Below the pieces are notes generated by a model. It worked only from the letters and a program-made list of their open reading frames with translations, was not told the DNA's origin and did not search any database. The position numbers were made by a program, and so were the translations under genes. Positions 17,406 to 26,032 of a stretch of DNA of 64,000 bases are shown here, in pieces. Location of the stretch: contig BOPV01000001.1 of the NCBI GenBank assembly GCA_018332375.1, positions 2,728,001 to 2,792,000 of the forward strand, given 5' to 3'. The DNA is from Roseiterribacter gracilis (lineage in GTDB: Bacteria > Pseudomonadota > Alphaproteobacteria > BOG-932 > Roseiterribacteraceae). Numbering within the stretch: the first letter of the stretch is position 1; every line of letters starts with the position of its first letter.

Positions 17406-17746
17406 TTGAAATCAAGGGCGAGAGGGGCGATATGGCCCTCGATCGCTAACGCGCACGTGCCACTGGCCCTTGTCGCTGCCGTTGAGGCCCGACTTGTAGG
17501 TTTATGCAACGACGCAACGCGTATCCACCGACCGTCCCTTAAGCAAGGCGGCGTCTTGGAGGGTATGATGTTGAAAGTTGTTGTCGGTGGGCACACGCCC
17601 ATCCCGATTCCTGTCCGAGCTACGATTCTCGCTGTCACCGCGTGTAGACCCACGCGCTGCGCAGCCTAATCCGCGCCCGCCCTTTCCGCCGCTTTGGAAG
17701 ACAAGAACCTGGATCGCCCTCGAGGCGAATTGGGAGCCCGTTTGCT
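17406..17746 (+). promoter_or_regulatory. long structured leader of ornithine decarboxylase (speF-type candidate)
   Basis: About 340 bases separate the receptor from ornithine decarboxylase. The stretch contains several local stems: GAGGG/CCCTC near 17421-17439, CCGTC..TT-AAGC-AAGGCGG (17532-17551), TGGGC-ACAC-GCCCA (17588-17601), GCGTG-TAGACC-CACGC (17640-17655) and TCGCC/GGCGA shortly before the decarboxylase Shine-Dalgarno (GGGAG). It also contains a 33-codon ORF with a strong Shine-Dalgarno (separate entry). Alphaproteobacterial ornithine decarboxylase genes are known to carry a conserved RNA element named speF. Position and layout fit that family, but I could not run a covariance search, so membership is inferred. 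Confidence 0.6.
17568..17669 (+). CDS. 33-codon leader peptide upstream of ornithine decarboxylase
   Basis: ATG at 17568 (or the adjacent ATG 17565) follows a near-perfect GGAGGG Shine-Dalgarno at 17558-17563 with ideal spacing. The stop is TAA at 17667-17669, leaving 77 bases to the decarboxylase start. The peptide is Val-rich at first, then has a TPIPIPVR segment with alternating prolines, and ends Cys/Arg-rich (TACRPTRCAA). It has no membrane segment. The Pro-rich centre and Arg/Cys-rich end look like features that could slow ribosomes. By analogy with the enterobacterial speF leader peptide, it may sense ornithine or polyamines through translation; this is inference. Confidence 0.6.
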   Translation: MLKVVVGGHTPIPIPVRATILAVTACRPTRCAA

Positions 17747-18880
17747 ATGACCGCTAAAATCGCCCGCTACTTCGCAGAACGACGACCCGCCACGCCTTGC
17801 CTGGTGGTGGACCTCGACGTGGTCGAAGAGAATTTCAAAAACCTGCGCAAGGCGCTGCCTGACTCGGCGATCTACTACGCCGTGAAAGCCAACCCCGCGC
17901 CTGAGATTCTGGCGCTGCTCGCCCGCCTGGGTTCGAGCTTTGACACCGCCGGCGTCGCCGAAATCGACATGGTCCTGGCCGCCGGTGCTACGCCCGACCG
18001 GATCAGCTACGGCAACACGATCAAGAAAGAAGCCGACATCGCGGCCGCGTATGCGCGCGGTGTACGCCTGTACGCGTTCGACAGCGAAGCCGAGCTGGAG
18101 AAGATCGAACGCGCCGCGCCGGGCAGCGAAGTCTTCTGCCGCATCCTGACTTCGGGCAACGGCGCCGACTGGCCGCTCAGCCGCAAGTTCGGCTGCGACG
18201 TCGCGATGGCGAAGTCGCTGCTGCTGAAGGCGCGCGACATGAACGTCGAGCCGATCGGCGCGTCGTTCCATGTCGGCTCGCAGCAGCGCGATCCGAAACA
18301 GTGGGACGAAGCGCTGGCCGCGACCGCCAACCTGTTCCGCGAGCTGGAAGCCGACGGGCTGACCTTGCGCATGGTCAATTTGGGCGGTGGCTTTCCGACC
18401 AAGTACAAAAAGTCCGTCCCGACCGCGAAGCAGTACGGCATCGCGATCACCGACGCGCTGCGCCGTCACTTCGGCAACCGGATTCCGGAAACGATCATCG
18501 AGCCGGGTCGCGGCATGGTCGGCAATGCGGGCGTGATCCAGACCGAAGTCGTCCTGATCAGCAAGAAGTCGCACAACAAGGACGAGCGCAGCTGGGTGTT
18601 CCTCGACATCGGCAAGTTCGGCGGCCTCGCCGAGACGATGGACGAAGCGATCCAGTATCCGTTGGTGGTCAATGGCCGGCAGGGCACGCCCAAGCCGGTG
18701 ATCATCGCCGGACCGACCTGCGACAGCGCCGACGTTCTGTATGAGAAGGCGGACTATCGCCTGCCGGAAGATTTGGCGATCGGCGACAAGATCGAAATCC
18801 TTGCGACCGGTGCCTATACGACGACATACTCGGCCGTGGCGTTTAACGGCTTCGAGCCGCTCAAGGCGCACTACATCTAA
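17747..18880 (+). CDS. odc: ornithine/lysine decarboxylase (PLP fold type III)
   Basis: 377 residues. It decarboxylates ornithine (possibly also lysine) to putrescine, the first step of polyamine synthesis. It has an alanine-racemase-like PLP barrel followed by a beta domain. Visible are the PLP Lys-47 in YYAVKANP, HVGSQQ, the phosphate-binding GGGFP and EPGRGMVGNAG, and the active-site Cys in GPTCDSADVLY near the C-terminus. Length and motifs match the short eukaryotic-type ODC/LdcA family, not the long inducible SpeC/SpeF enzymes or the diaminopimelate decarboxylases. Expression is probably controlled through its long leader, and a strong terminator follows. Confidence 0.92.
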   Translation: MTAKIARYFAERRPATPCLVVDLDVVEENFKNLRKALPDSAIYYAVKANPAPEILALLARLGSSFDTAGVAEIDMVLAAGATPDRISYGNTIKKEADIAAAYARGVRLYAFDSEAELEKIERAAPGSEVFCRILTSGNGADWPLSRKFGCDVAMAKSLLLKARDMNVEPIGASFHVGSQQRDPKQWDEALAATANLFRELEADGLTLRMVNLGGGFPTKYKKSVPTAKQYGIAITDALRRHFGNRIPETIIEPGRGMVGNAGVIQTEVVLISKKSHNKDERSWVFLDIGKFGGLAETMDEAIQYPLVVNGRQGTPKPVIIAGPTCDSADVLYEKADYRLPEDLAIGDKIEILATGAYTTTYSAVAFNGFEPLKAHYI

Positions 18881-18924
18881 GGGAAGCTTCGCGTCCAAAG
18901 GACGCTGCCTCGCAAAGTCGAGAG

Positions 18925-18958
18925 ATGGCGGTCACTACGGTGACCGCCATTTTCGTTT
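18925..18958 (+). terminator. intrinsic terminator of ornithine decarboxylase
   Basis: ATGGCGGTCAC (18925-18935) pairs perfectly with GTGACCGCCAT (18940-18950) around a TACG loop, followed by TTTCGTTT. It lies 45 bases after the stop. Confidence 0.9.
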
Positions 18959-18967
18959 CTGCGCTGG

Positions 18968-19429
18968 CTAGTCGAGCCGCGATGCCATCGCGCGCGCCAG
19001 CGCTTCACGCAGGCTGGCTTCATCGAGCGGCTTGGGAAGAATGCCGAAATTCGGCAACGCCTTCATCCGCTCGGCGATCGGGCCTTCGTGAAAGGCGGTC
19101 AGGAAGATCACCTTCGGCGCTTGCCGTTCGAAGATCTTGGCGGCTGCTTCGATCCCGTCCATTGGGCCCAGCAGCTTCACGTCCGACAGAATCACCTCGG
19201 GCCGGTGCAACTCGGCCATGGTGATCGCTTCGGGGCCGGTGACGCAGACACCGATCACGGTGTAGCCCCAGCTCTCGACCAGCATTTCCAGATGCAGCGC
19301 GATGAACGGGTCGTCTTCGACGATCAGCAATTTCACGCGCGGCGCGGTATCGCGATGGTCGTCTTCATCCTCGCCCATGGTGAGCGAGAGGAAATCGGGC
19401 GGATCGCCGGGTGCGAACTGGACGCTCAC
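18968..19429 (-). CDS. stand-alone receiver-domain response regulator
   Basis: 153 residues. An acidic N-terminal extension of about 30 residues precedes one CheY-like receiver domain with no output domain. The acidic pair (VEDDPF), phospho-acceptor Asp-83 (ILSDVKL), switch Thr (FLTAF) and Lys (PKPLD) are all present. The start overlaps the kinase stop by 4 bases, so the two proteins are translationally coupled and almost certainly form a cognate pair. Single-domain receivers paired with HWE/HisKA_2 kinases often feed phosphorelays or the general stress response; which applies here is unknown. An internal ATG at 19378 would remove the acidic extension. Confidence 0.9.
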   Translation of the reverse strand: MSVQFAPGDPPDFLSLTMGEDEDDHRDTAPRVKLLIVEDDPFIALHLEMLVESWGYTVIGVCVTGPEAITMAELHRPEVILSDVKLLGPMDGIEAAAKIFERQAPKVIFLTAFHEGPIAERMKALPNFGILPKPLDEASLREALARAMASRLD

Positions 19430-21066
19430 GCAACCTCGCGCACGCTGGTTTCGGGCGCGTTGAACGCAATGACCAGCCGCGTACCTGGTGCAAGATCGAC
19501 GACCTGCACGTCGGCGCGCAGCGAACGCGCAAAGGAACGAACCAGCCGCATCCCCAGTCCCTGCCCTGTATCGGCACTATCGTCGGTCGTTGCGGGCGAC
19601 CCTACGCCGTCATCTTCGATGGTCAAGGTGACGCGCAACCCATGCACCTCAAGACGGACGAACACGGCGCCGTGCCGCTGATCGGGAAACGCATGTTTCA
19701 GCGCATTCGACAGCGCCTCATTTGCGATCAACGCCAGCGGCGTGCCGAGATCGAGCGCGAATCGCACTTTCTGCGCTTCGACGCGCACCGCAATCCGATC
19801 TTCGGCACCGGCCAACGTAACCTGGCTGCGCACCAGACGTTCGAGATAGGGACCGAACTCGACGCCTTCGATTTCATCCTGCTGGTAGAGCTGCTTGTGC
19901 AACGACGCCATGGTCTCGATCCGCTGCGCCGCGGCGCGGAATTGCGCCTGCAGCGGCCCACCAACCGCAGCGCCCTGGATCGCAAGCAGGCTCATGATCG
20001 TCTGCATGTTGTTTTTCACGCGGTGATGGATCTCGCGCACAAGCAATTCTTTTTCGTCGAGCCCGCGCGCAAGCTCGACCGTGCGTGACGCAACCGCCCG
20101 TTCGAGATCGGCGCGGAACTCGGCGTCGATCCGCGCGCGCCGGCGAATGTTGAGCGCGATCGTCATCAGCGCCGTCGACGACAACAGCGCCAACGCCCCA
20201 TACCCGACGCACGCACGCAGCCAGGCGCGTTCGACCGTGCTGTCGGCAATGCCGGCGACGAGAAAAATCGGCCATGGATCGGCGCGGCGGAATGCATAGG
20301 TGCGATCGACGCCGTCGATCGCCGACGTCGCGCGATAGACGCCACGCGCCCCGACGGCAAATCGCCGGAAGCCACTGCTGGCCTGTTCTGCACCGGTGAA
20401 GTCGCCGGTCTGCGGCGCGCGTGCCAGCACGACGCCGTCGGCAAGAAACAACGTGGCCGATCCGTCGCGCGGCATGAGCACGTTCCAGAAGGCGGTGAAA
20501 TAGGTCGGCGCCGCAGTGAGCACTGTCGTCGTGCCGCGCGCTGGATCGCGGCGCGCCAGGGCATAGACCGGCGGCCCTTCTGCTGTCAGCGCCGGACCCG
20601 GCGGCGTGACGACGATTGTGCCCGGTGCTGCAGCCGCCGCAGCGGCGGCGGTGATGCGCGCAAAATCGGTCGACGCATGCAGCGCCGGATCGCTGGCGAT
20701 GCGCACGCGTCCGGCGTTATCGAGCACCAGGATCGCATCGATCTGCGGCAACCGCTGCGCGGTTTGCGCAAAGAAATCCTGAACCGACGCAAGATCGCCA
20801 CGACCGCTATCGAGATCCGCAACGCGGGTCTCAGCCTGCTCCATCACCAGCGATTCGGTTTCGAACACTTTCTGCGCGTGTTCGTGCAACAGCTCGACAA
20901 GCCGGTCGGCGTCACGTTCGGCGTCGCGCAGCAACCGCGTGCGGGTCTCGATTGCCGCAAGCAGAAACAACGCCAGCGGAAGCAGGACGCAAGCAAGAAC
21001 CAGCAAATCGATCGTGTGGATCGCGCCGGGCTGGCCAGGTTGAAGTGTGTGCGACCGGCGAGCCAT
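19426..21066 (-). CDS. membrane sensor histidine kinase, HisKA_2/HWE-like
   Basis: 546 residues. A first membrane helix (about 19-41), a periplasmic sensor region (about 42-282) resembling a double-Cache fold, and a second helix (about 286-308) are followed by a short coiled linker. Next come a HisKA_2 dimerisation domain with EIHHRVKNNMQTIMSLL (phospho-acceptor His-347/348) and the ATPase domain (NEALSNALKHAF, DDGVG, GLGMRLV). The ligand is unknown; double-Cache domains usually bind small molecules. It is upstream of and coupled to the receiver gene. No clear Shine-Dalgarno precedes the ATG. A 10-base hairpin separates it from the autotransporter gene upstream. Confidence 0.9.
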   Translation of the reverse strand: MARRSHTLQPGQPGAIHTIDLLVLACVLLPLALFLLAAIETRTRLLRDAERDADRLVELLHEHAQKVFETESLVMEQAETRVADLDSGRGDLASVQDFFAQTAQRLPQIDAILVLDNAGRVRIASDPALHASTDFARITAAAAAAAAPGTIVVTPPGPALTAEGPPVYALARRDPARGTTTVLTAAPTYFTAFWNVLMPRDGSATLFLADGVVLARAPQTGDFTGAEQASSGFRRFAVGARGVYRATSAIDGVDRTYAFRRADPWPIFLVAGIADSTVERAWLRACVGYGALALLSSTALMTIALNIRRRARIDAEFRADLERAVASRTVELARGLDEKELLVREIHHRVKNNMQTIMSLLAIQGAAVGGPLQAQFRAAAQRIETMASLHKQLYQQDEIEGVEFGPYLERLVRSQVTLAGAEDRIAVRVEAQKVRFALDLGTPLALIANEALSNALKHAFPDQRHGAVFVRLEVHGLRVTLTIEDDGVGSPATTDDSADTGQGLGMRLVRSFARSLRADVQVVDLAPGTRLVIAFNAPETSVREVA

Positions 21067-21082
21067 GACGCCGAGTGTAGAG

Positions 21083-21118
21083 AGAGCGCTGCGCGCCCGC
21101 CAGAAGCGGCAGCGCTCT
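21083..21118 (-). terminator. hairpin between autotransporter and kinase genes
   Basis: AGAGCGCTGC (21083-21092) and GCAGCGCTCT (21109-21118) form a 10-base perfect stem. No U run follows on either strand, so this could be a weak or Rho-assisted terminator, or an mRNA processing or stability structure between two same-strand genes. Confidence 0.4.
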
Positions 21119-21132
21119 TCTCTGTGTGAGGA

Positions 21133-23001
21133 TTAGAAGCGGAAGCCGAGCCGTCCGCCGATCGCCCAATCGCGACCGTCGCTTTTGCCGACCGTGGTTG
21201 AACCGCCAAGCGATGCCTGGAACGGCCCCGCCTGCACCAATTCGATCGTTGCGCCGACGCGACCCCACGTGTCGTCATACGCGCCCAACATCGTGTTGGT
21301 CGGAATCGTCGATTGCGACACGATCCGCGATGTCAGCGTGCGCGACGTGTCCTGGAAGTCATGTTCCAACGTCGCGACCAAGGTGCTGCGCAGCACTGCA
21401 CCGCCCAACGCCAAATCGGTCTGTAAAAATCCGCCGCCGTCGCCGCGCACGGACGTCAGGCTTTTCTGTGGATCGACGATCTGCGCCAGGAACGGCAGGC
21501 CAGTTTCGGTGTAGCCGTCGATGCGCCCGTTCGAATAGCGCACGCCACCGATCGGTCCGACGCGCACGGCGCCAAAAGGCATCGCGTATTTCGCCGACAG
21601 GCCGAAGCCGGTTGTCGATCCATCGGTCTCGCCGCGCGTGTCCAAACCTGCGGCGCCGACCGGCCGCACGATGTTGCGGAATTCGTCACGCGCATAATCG
21701 ACATAGGCGCTGGCTGCAAAATCACCCGCCACATACGCGGCGTGGAATGCGCCCACGACCGACCGGTAATCGGCCTTGCCGCCGGCGAGATCGAAATCTG
21801 CCGAGCCGCTCGACACGCCGATTGCAGCGCCGACCGTCCAGCCGGGCGCGACGCGCCAGTCGAGCGCAACAACGCCCGACCCGGTGTCGTACTCGAAGCC
21901 GCGCCGGCCGCGCACGCCGTCGCGCGAACCGTTTCCGTACGTTCCCGAGACGCGCAGCAACAACGGACGGTCGCCCTGGCTCAGCTGCGCTGTTGCGATA
22001 TTGCCCGACGCCGCGTCAAAGCCGGCGCCGGTGACGATCTGCGCTTCGATCTGGCGGCGCGACACGTCGCCAAGTTCCTGCAAGCCCGCGAACACGGCGG
22101 GACCGCTCAATACATGCGCCATCATCGAACCGATCGCGGCGTGCACGTTCGCGGTCGGATGGACCGTGTCCCAGAACAGGAACTGGTTTTGCGTCGCGGT
22201 CGAACCGGTGACGCAGCTCGGCACGTTGACGCAAGCCTGGGTGACGTTGACCAGGCCATAGCGCGACGGGTTGGTGGTGAGGTCGTTGAAGATCGCAGCG
22301 ACGTCGAACGGCACGATGCGCACCGAGTCAGCGCGTTGCTGCAGAATGCCCGCCAAAGCCGCGTTGTAATTCTGCGCGAACAGGCTCGCCAATTGCTGTC
22401 CTGCAGGCCCGGCCGCAATCGCGCTCGGCGTGCGGCCCAGATCGGGCAGGTTGGGCACGACGAATTGCGACGCGCCGCTGGCGGTCAGACGACCGAGATT
22501 GTCGAGCGTGCTGGTGATTGCGCTGGTGATCGACGATTGCAGCAGCGCCGGCACTTGCGCCGGCGGCGTCGTTGCGGCTGCGCCCAACACGCGCAGCCCA
22601 TCATTGGCACCGGCGAACACGATGAACAGGTCGCGCGCATCCGCGTTGGGCCGTGCGATCAGAAACCGTTCGATTTCATCCGTCGTGCCCGGCAGACCGG
22701 CGGGCACCGCCGTCGTGTTGCCGCGCCCTGCGAATGCACCGCCGACTGCATTGTTGCCGACGGCGGAAAAGCCGAGCAGCCCCGGCAGATATTCGGCGTA
22801 GACCGGGCCGTTCGAAAAACGCGACTGGAAATACGGCGCCGGCGGATACGTCACGCCGGTCAGGCGCGGAATGTTGCCGTTGTCGCTGAGACTGTCGCCG
22901 AAGACATACAGGCCGCGATACTCGCTGCCATTGTCAGCAAACGCATGCGAGCTGCATGCAAGCGTGGCCGCCAATACGGCAGCATAAACTGTCCGAACCA
23001 T
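21133..23001 (-). CDS. GDSL-family autotransporter esterase (EstA-like)
   Basis: 622 residues. A signal peptide ends at HAFA. The passenger is a GDSL/SGNH hydrolase (about 25-320) with block I FGDSLSDNG (nucleophile Ser), block III GANDG and block V DTVHPT (Asp-His). The C-terminal third (about 350-622) is a 12-strand autotransporter beta-barrel ending in the export signature GFRF. The enzyme would be displayed on the outer membrane with lipase/esterase activity, as in Pseudomonas EstA. A Cys pair (ACVNVPSC) in the passenger may form a disulfide. GGAGGAAA precedes the ATG. Confidence 0.92.
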   Translation of the reverse strand: MVRTVYAAVLAATLACSSHAFADNGSEYRGLYVFGDSLSDNGNIPRLTGVTYPPAPYFQSRFSNGPVYAEYLPGLLGFSAVGNNAVGGAFAGRGNTTAVPAGLPGTTDEIERFLIARPNADARDLFIVFAGANDGLRVLGAAATTPPAQVPALLQSSITSAITSTLDNLGRLTASGASQFVVPNLPDLGRTPSAIAAGPAGQQLASLFAQNYNAALAGILQQRADSVRIVPFDVAAIFNDLTTNPSRYGLVNVTQACVNVPSCVTGSTATQNQFLFWDTVHPTANVHAAIGSMMAHVLSGPAVFAGLQELGDVSRRQIEAQIVTGAGFDAASGNIATAQLSQGDRPLLLRVSGTYGNGSRDGVRGRRGFEYDTGSGVVALDWRVAPGWTVGAAIGVSSGSADFDLAGGKADYRSVVGAFHAAYVAGDFAASAYVDYARDEFRNIVRPVGAAGLDTRGETDGSTTGFGLSAKYAMPFGAVRVGPIGGVRYSNGRIDGYTETGLPFLAQIVDPQKSLTSVRGDGGGFLQTDLALGGAVLRSTLVATLEHDFQDTSRTLTSRIVSQSTIPTNTMLGAYDDTWGRVGATIELVQAGPFQASLGGSTTVGKSDGRDWAIGGRLGFRF

Positions 23002-23109
23002 GGGCGTTTCCTCCGCGTAGGCACACTGCTGGTGCCGTTGGTGCGGATTGGAAGACGAGTTCGAATTGCGCGCAAGAGCTGCGATTCGCAGCCCACTGCA
23101 ACAGCAGGT

Positions 23110-23532
23110 TTAGAGCAAGCCGAGGTTGCGCAGCTCTTGCAGCATTTCACTGGGCATTGGCGCGGAGTCGGTGTCGGCCATATCGGGCGGCGCGTCATTG
23201 CCCGCAAGATACCGCCAACCTTGAAACGGGCGGCGAGCCACGGGCTGTGTCGTGACGATCTTGGGCGCGAGCAGAATTTTGCAGAACGGCACGCCGTCAT
23301 CGACGCCAGTCTCGAACCCCAGCACCGGTTGGCGGCAACGAATGAGTCCGTTCATCACCCAATAGATCGATCCGCCGGCAAGGATCTCTTCGTCCCGGCT
23401 CGGCTTGTGCCGCGTCTTGTGCCACGTCGCGTTCTTGCGGCCGAACTTGAAGGTGCGCCGCTTCTGAAATCCTGCAAGCTGCTTCGGTTCGCTGACGCCG
23501 ACGCACAATTTGATCAAGTGCAGTTGCGTCAC
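23110..23532 (-). CDS. DUF1489 family protein
   Basis: 140 residues, full length for this alphaproteobacterial family. Characteristic segments are MTQLHLIKLCVGV at the start, WHKTRHKPSRDEEILAGGSIYWV and RPFQGWRYL. It has no membrane helix or signal and is presumably cytosolic; no function is known to me. It starts at GTG 23532, overlapping the stop of the SDR gene (GTGA), so the two are co-translated. Confidence 0.88.
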   Translation of the reverse strand: MTQLHLIKLCVGVSEPKQLAGFQKRRTFKFGRKNATWHKTRHKPSRDEEILAGGSIYWVMNGLIRCRQPVLGFETGVDDGVPFCKILLAPKIVTTQPVARRPFQGWRYLAGNDAPPDMADTDSAPMPSEMLQELRNLGLL

Positions 23533-24200
23533 CAGGGCAGCTCCTGCCCGTCATACGCAACGAAGCGGCCGCTATTGGCGACCGTCGTCTCGTTGATGCG
23601 CTGGCGCAAACCGCGCACCGAGGTTTGCGGATCGAGCGGCGCGTCCTTGCCGCCCATTTCGGTGTGCACCCAGCCGGGATGCAGCAACACGACCGCGATG
23701 CCGCGATCGCCAAGCTCGTGCGCGAGACAGGTGCCCAGCATGTTCACCGCCGCCTTCGACGTGCGGTAGGCGTAGAACTTGCCGCTGCCGATATTGGTCA
23801 TCGATCCCATGCCGCTGGTCATGATGGCGATCTTGGACCCGACGCCCAGGCACGGAAGCACCGTACGCGTGATGTCGAAGGGGCCAAGCAGATTGACGCG
23901 CAGCACGCGTTCGAATTCGTCGCGCGTGGTTTCGGTGAGCGACTTGCCCCATCCCTCCAACACGCCGGCATTGTGCAGCAGCACGTCGAGCTTGATGCCG
24001 TCGAGGCGTGCCGCCGCGGCTTTGATCGAGGCTGGATCGGCGACGTCGAGCGCGAACGGCTCGACCTTGAGCGCGCGCAGTTCGGTTGCGTTGTCGGGGT
24101 CGCGGCAGGCGGCAAGCACGCGCCAGCCATCGGCCGCATATTGGCGCGCATATTCCAGCCCGAGGCCGCGATTTGCGCCGGTGACGAGGATTGTTTTCAT
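23529..24200 (-). CDS. short-chain dehydrogenase/reductase
   Basis: 223 residues. A classical SDR Rossmann fold with the nucleotide motif TGANRGLG near the N-terminus, NAG in LLHNAGVLEG, catalytic Ser in IMTSGMGSM and the YxxxK motif as YAYRTSK. It belongs to the csgA/sniffer-like SDRs (HPGWVHTEMGG), which usually use NADP(H). The substrate cannot be assigned. It is followed directly by the DUF1489 gene. The gene lies next to the low-GC OLD-type gene, which is divergent from it across 67 bases of AT-rich sequence. Confidence 0.9.
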   Translation of the reverse strand: MKTILVTGANRGLGLEYARQYAADGWRVLAACRDPDNATELRALKVEPFALDVADPASIKAAAARLDGIKLDVLLHNAGVLEGWGKSLTETTRDEFERVLRVNLLGPFDITRTVLPCLGVGSKIAIMTSGMGSMTNIGSGKFYAYRTSKAAVNMLGTCLAHELGDRGIAVVLLHPGWVHTEMGGKDAPLDPQTSVRGLRQRINETTVANSGRFVAYDGQELPW

Positions 24201-24267
24201 CTCTATTTTGCGGCCTGAAATCCAAATTTACCCATTTTCTGCAGCCAACTGATCCAAGGCGACAAAA

Positions 24268-26025
24268 ATGCGTCGTTATCAGCCCAAGTTCGGCAGAGCC
24301 ACCTTGAAGCACTTCCGGAACATTTTTTCCGCGCGCCAGAAGTCGCGCCCAAAGGCGGTCGGTCAAGAGCAACTCGTCGAAGTCGCGGGCTTTGTCGAGC
24401 CCTACATTTCCGAACTCCGATTCCAAAATGGAGCGCGGCTAACACTCACCGAAAACTCGATGGTGGTGTTTGTCGGACCTAACGGCTCTGGGAAAACAGG
24501 AGCGCTCCGACAAGTCTCCACCCTGCAAGAAGCTCCACAGCGACCCGGACCGATCTCGAGCTTAAGAGTGCACGGAGGCGGCAGCGCCAAAGCGATCAAA
24601 AATTGGATCGATGCTAACTGCGGTGTAACAGACGCGCGCTACAATAACGAAGTTTCTCGCGGCGGCGTCGCCGTTTCGTTTATTGGCTACTCCGATACGA
24701 CCATTCAGTCGGTATCCGAGCTTTTTTGTACGTTTCTGAGCACTGAAGAGCGGCTCTCCTACATACAGCCACCAAAGATCATTGCCGCCGCAACAAAAGG
24801 CGCGACTCACGCGATCCAGCTTTTGTATCAAACGCCAGAGCTTGAAGATCGAATTAGCAGCGCATTTAGACGTGCATTCGGCCGAGACCTGATCGTCCAT
24901 CGACATGCGGGAGACATTATTCCGCTTTACTGTGGAAATCGTTCACGTTTGCCCGCGGTCGACCAGCATCGCCGTGAATTCACTGCCGAGCTAGAAAAGC
25001 TTACTAAGCTTGAACATGAAGGCGATGGACTGAAAAGTTACGCCACCGCTCTGTTACAGCTGCTCGCTCTGCGGCAGATCGTATGCTGCATTGACGAACC
25101 AGAAGCATTTCTTCATCCGCCACAGGCCGAACAACTTGGTGAGATGGTCGCCTCGAATAGCGGAAGCGGGCAATTTTTCATTGCGACGCATAGTGCAAAC
25201 TTTTTGAGAGGGCTGCTTAGCCGGCGAGAAGAAGACATTCACGTTGTACGGCTGGTACGCGACGACACTTCGACAGCGGCACACGTGCTTCCAAGTGATA
25301 AACTAAGGGCGATTATTCGCGATCCCTTTCTCCGCTATTCGAATGTTCTCGAAGGCATTTTCAATCAACGCGTCGTTTTATGTGAGGCGGAAAGCGATTG
25401 CACATTCTATCGCGCACAGTACCTGGCACTCGGCGGCTCCCACGAAACACTTTTTGTCCCATGCGGCGGAAAATCCAAGATTCCGGATGCCTTAAAATTT
25501 CTGTCGGCCCTGAGTGTTGATACCGAATGCGTGGTCGACTTTGATTTGTTGCGCGATCGAGGTGTTCTGCGGAAATTGTGCGATCACAAAGGAATCGCGT
25601 GGCAGAGTGTGTATCCAAGCCTAGACAAGCTCGCCGGATATATTGCGACAGAGAAAAGCAGTTTCGACAAACACCGCCTGGAGCTGGAGCTACGGTCTGC
25701 GCTCGACCTCAGCGTCGGCTCCGCGGTGGCAACTGAAACGTTAGAGCGCATTTCCGCGGCGACAAGAAAGGCGGACCCTTGGACGATGTTAAAGCGTAGC
25801 GGGATCGCAGCCGTACCGAGTGGAGAAATCTATGTCGCAACCGAAGCGCTGATTTCGCTGCTCGCGCAGCATGGCATCTACGTCGTTCCTGTCGGAGAAC
25901 TTGAAGGCTTCTGCCGCTCGATTGGATTGCACGGCCCCGAATGGGTCGAGCGCGTGCTGGAGCTTGATCTCCTTCACGCACCCGAACTTGAAGAGGCTCG
26001 CCGATTTGTGCGCCGGCTGAGCTAA
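24268..26025 (+). CDS. OLD-type ATPase with C-terminal TOPRIM nuclease domain
   Basis: 585 residues. The N-terminal half is an ABC/SMC-like ATPase: Walker A GPNGSGKT (Lys-76), a signature-like EGDGLKSYATALLQL (251-265), Walker B CCIDEPEAFLHP (Asp-276/Glu-277) and His switch ATHS (His-308). The C-terminal half carries TOPRIM residues: CEAESD (Glu-373), a GGKSKIPDAL segment and DFD (Asp-424/Asp-426). This is the plan of OLD-family nucleases, many of which act in phage defence. No partner helicase (GajB type), reverse transcriptase or toxin lies alongside. Base composition is clearly lower in GC than its neighbours, with more AAA, TTT and ATT codons, suggesting acquisition by transfer. The targets are unknown. 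Confidence 0.82.
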   Translation: MRRYQPKFGRATLKHFRNIFSARQKSRPKAVGQEQLVEVAGFVEPYISELRFQNGARLTLTENSMVVFVGPNGSGKTGALRQVSTLQEAPQRPGPISSLRVHGGGSAKAIKNWIDANCGVTDARYNNEVSRGGVAVSFIGYSDTTIQSVSELFCTFLSTEERLSYIQPPKIIAAATKGATHAIQLLYQTPELEDRISSAFRRAFGRDLIVHRHAGDIIPLYCGNRSRLPAVDQHRREFTAELEKLTKLEHEGDGLKSYATALLQLLALRQIVCCIDEPEAFLHPPQAEQLGEMVASNSGSGQFFIATHSANFLRGLLSRREEDIHVVRLVRDDTSTAAHVLPSDKLRAIIRDPFLRYSNVLEGIFNQRVVLCEAESDCTFYRAQYLALGGSHETLFVPCGGKSKIPDALKFLSALSVDTECVVDFDLLRDRGVLRKLCDHKGIAWQSVYPSLDKLAGYIATEKSSFDKHRLELELRSALDLSVGSAVATETLERISAATRKADPWTMLKRSGIAAVPSGEIYVATEALISLLAQHGIYVVPVGELEGFCRSIGLHGPEWVERVLELDLLHAPELEEARRFVRRLS

Positions 26026-26032
26026 TAATACG

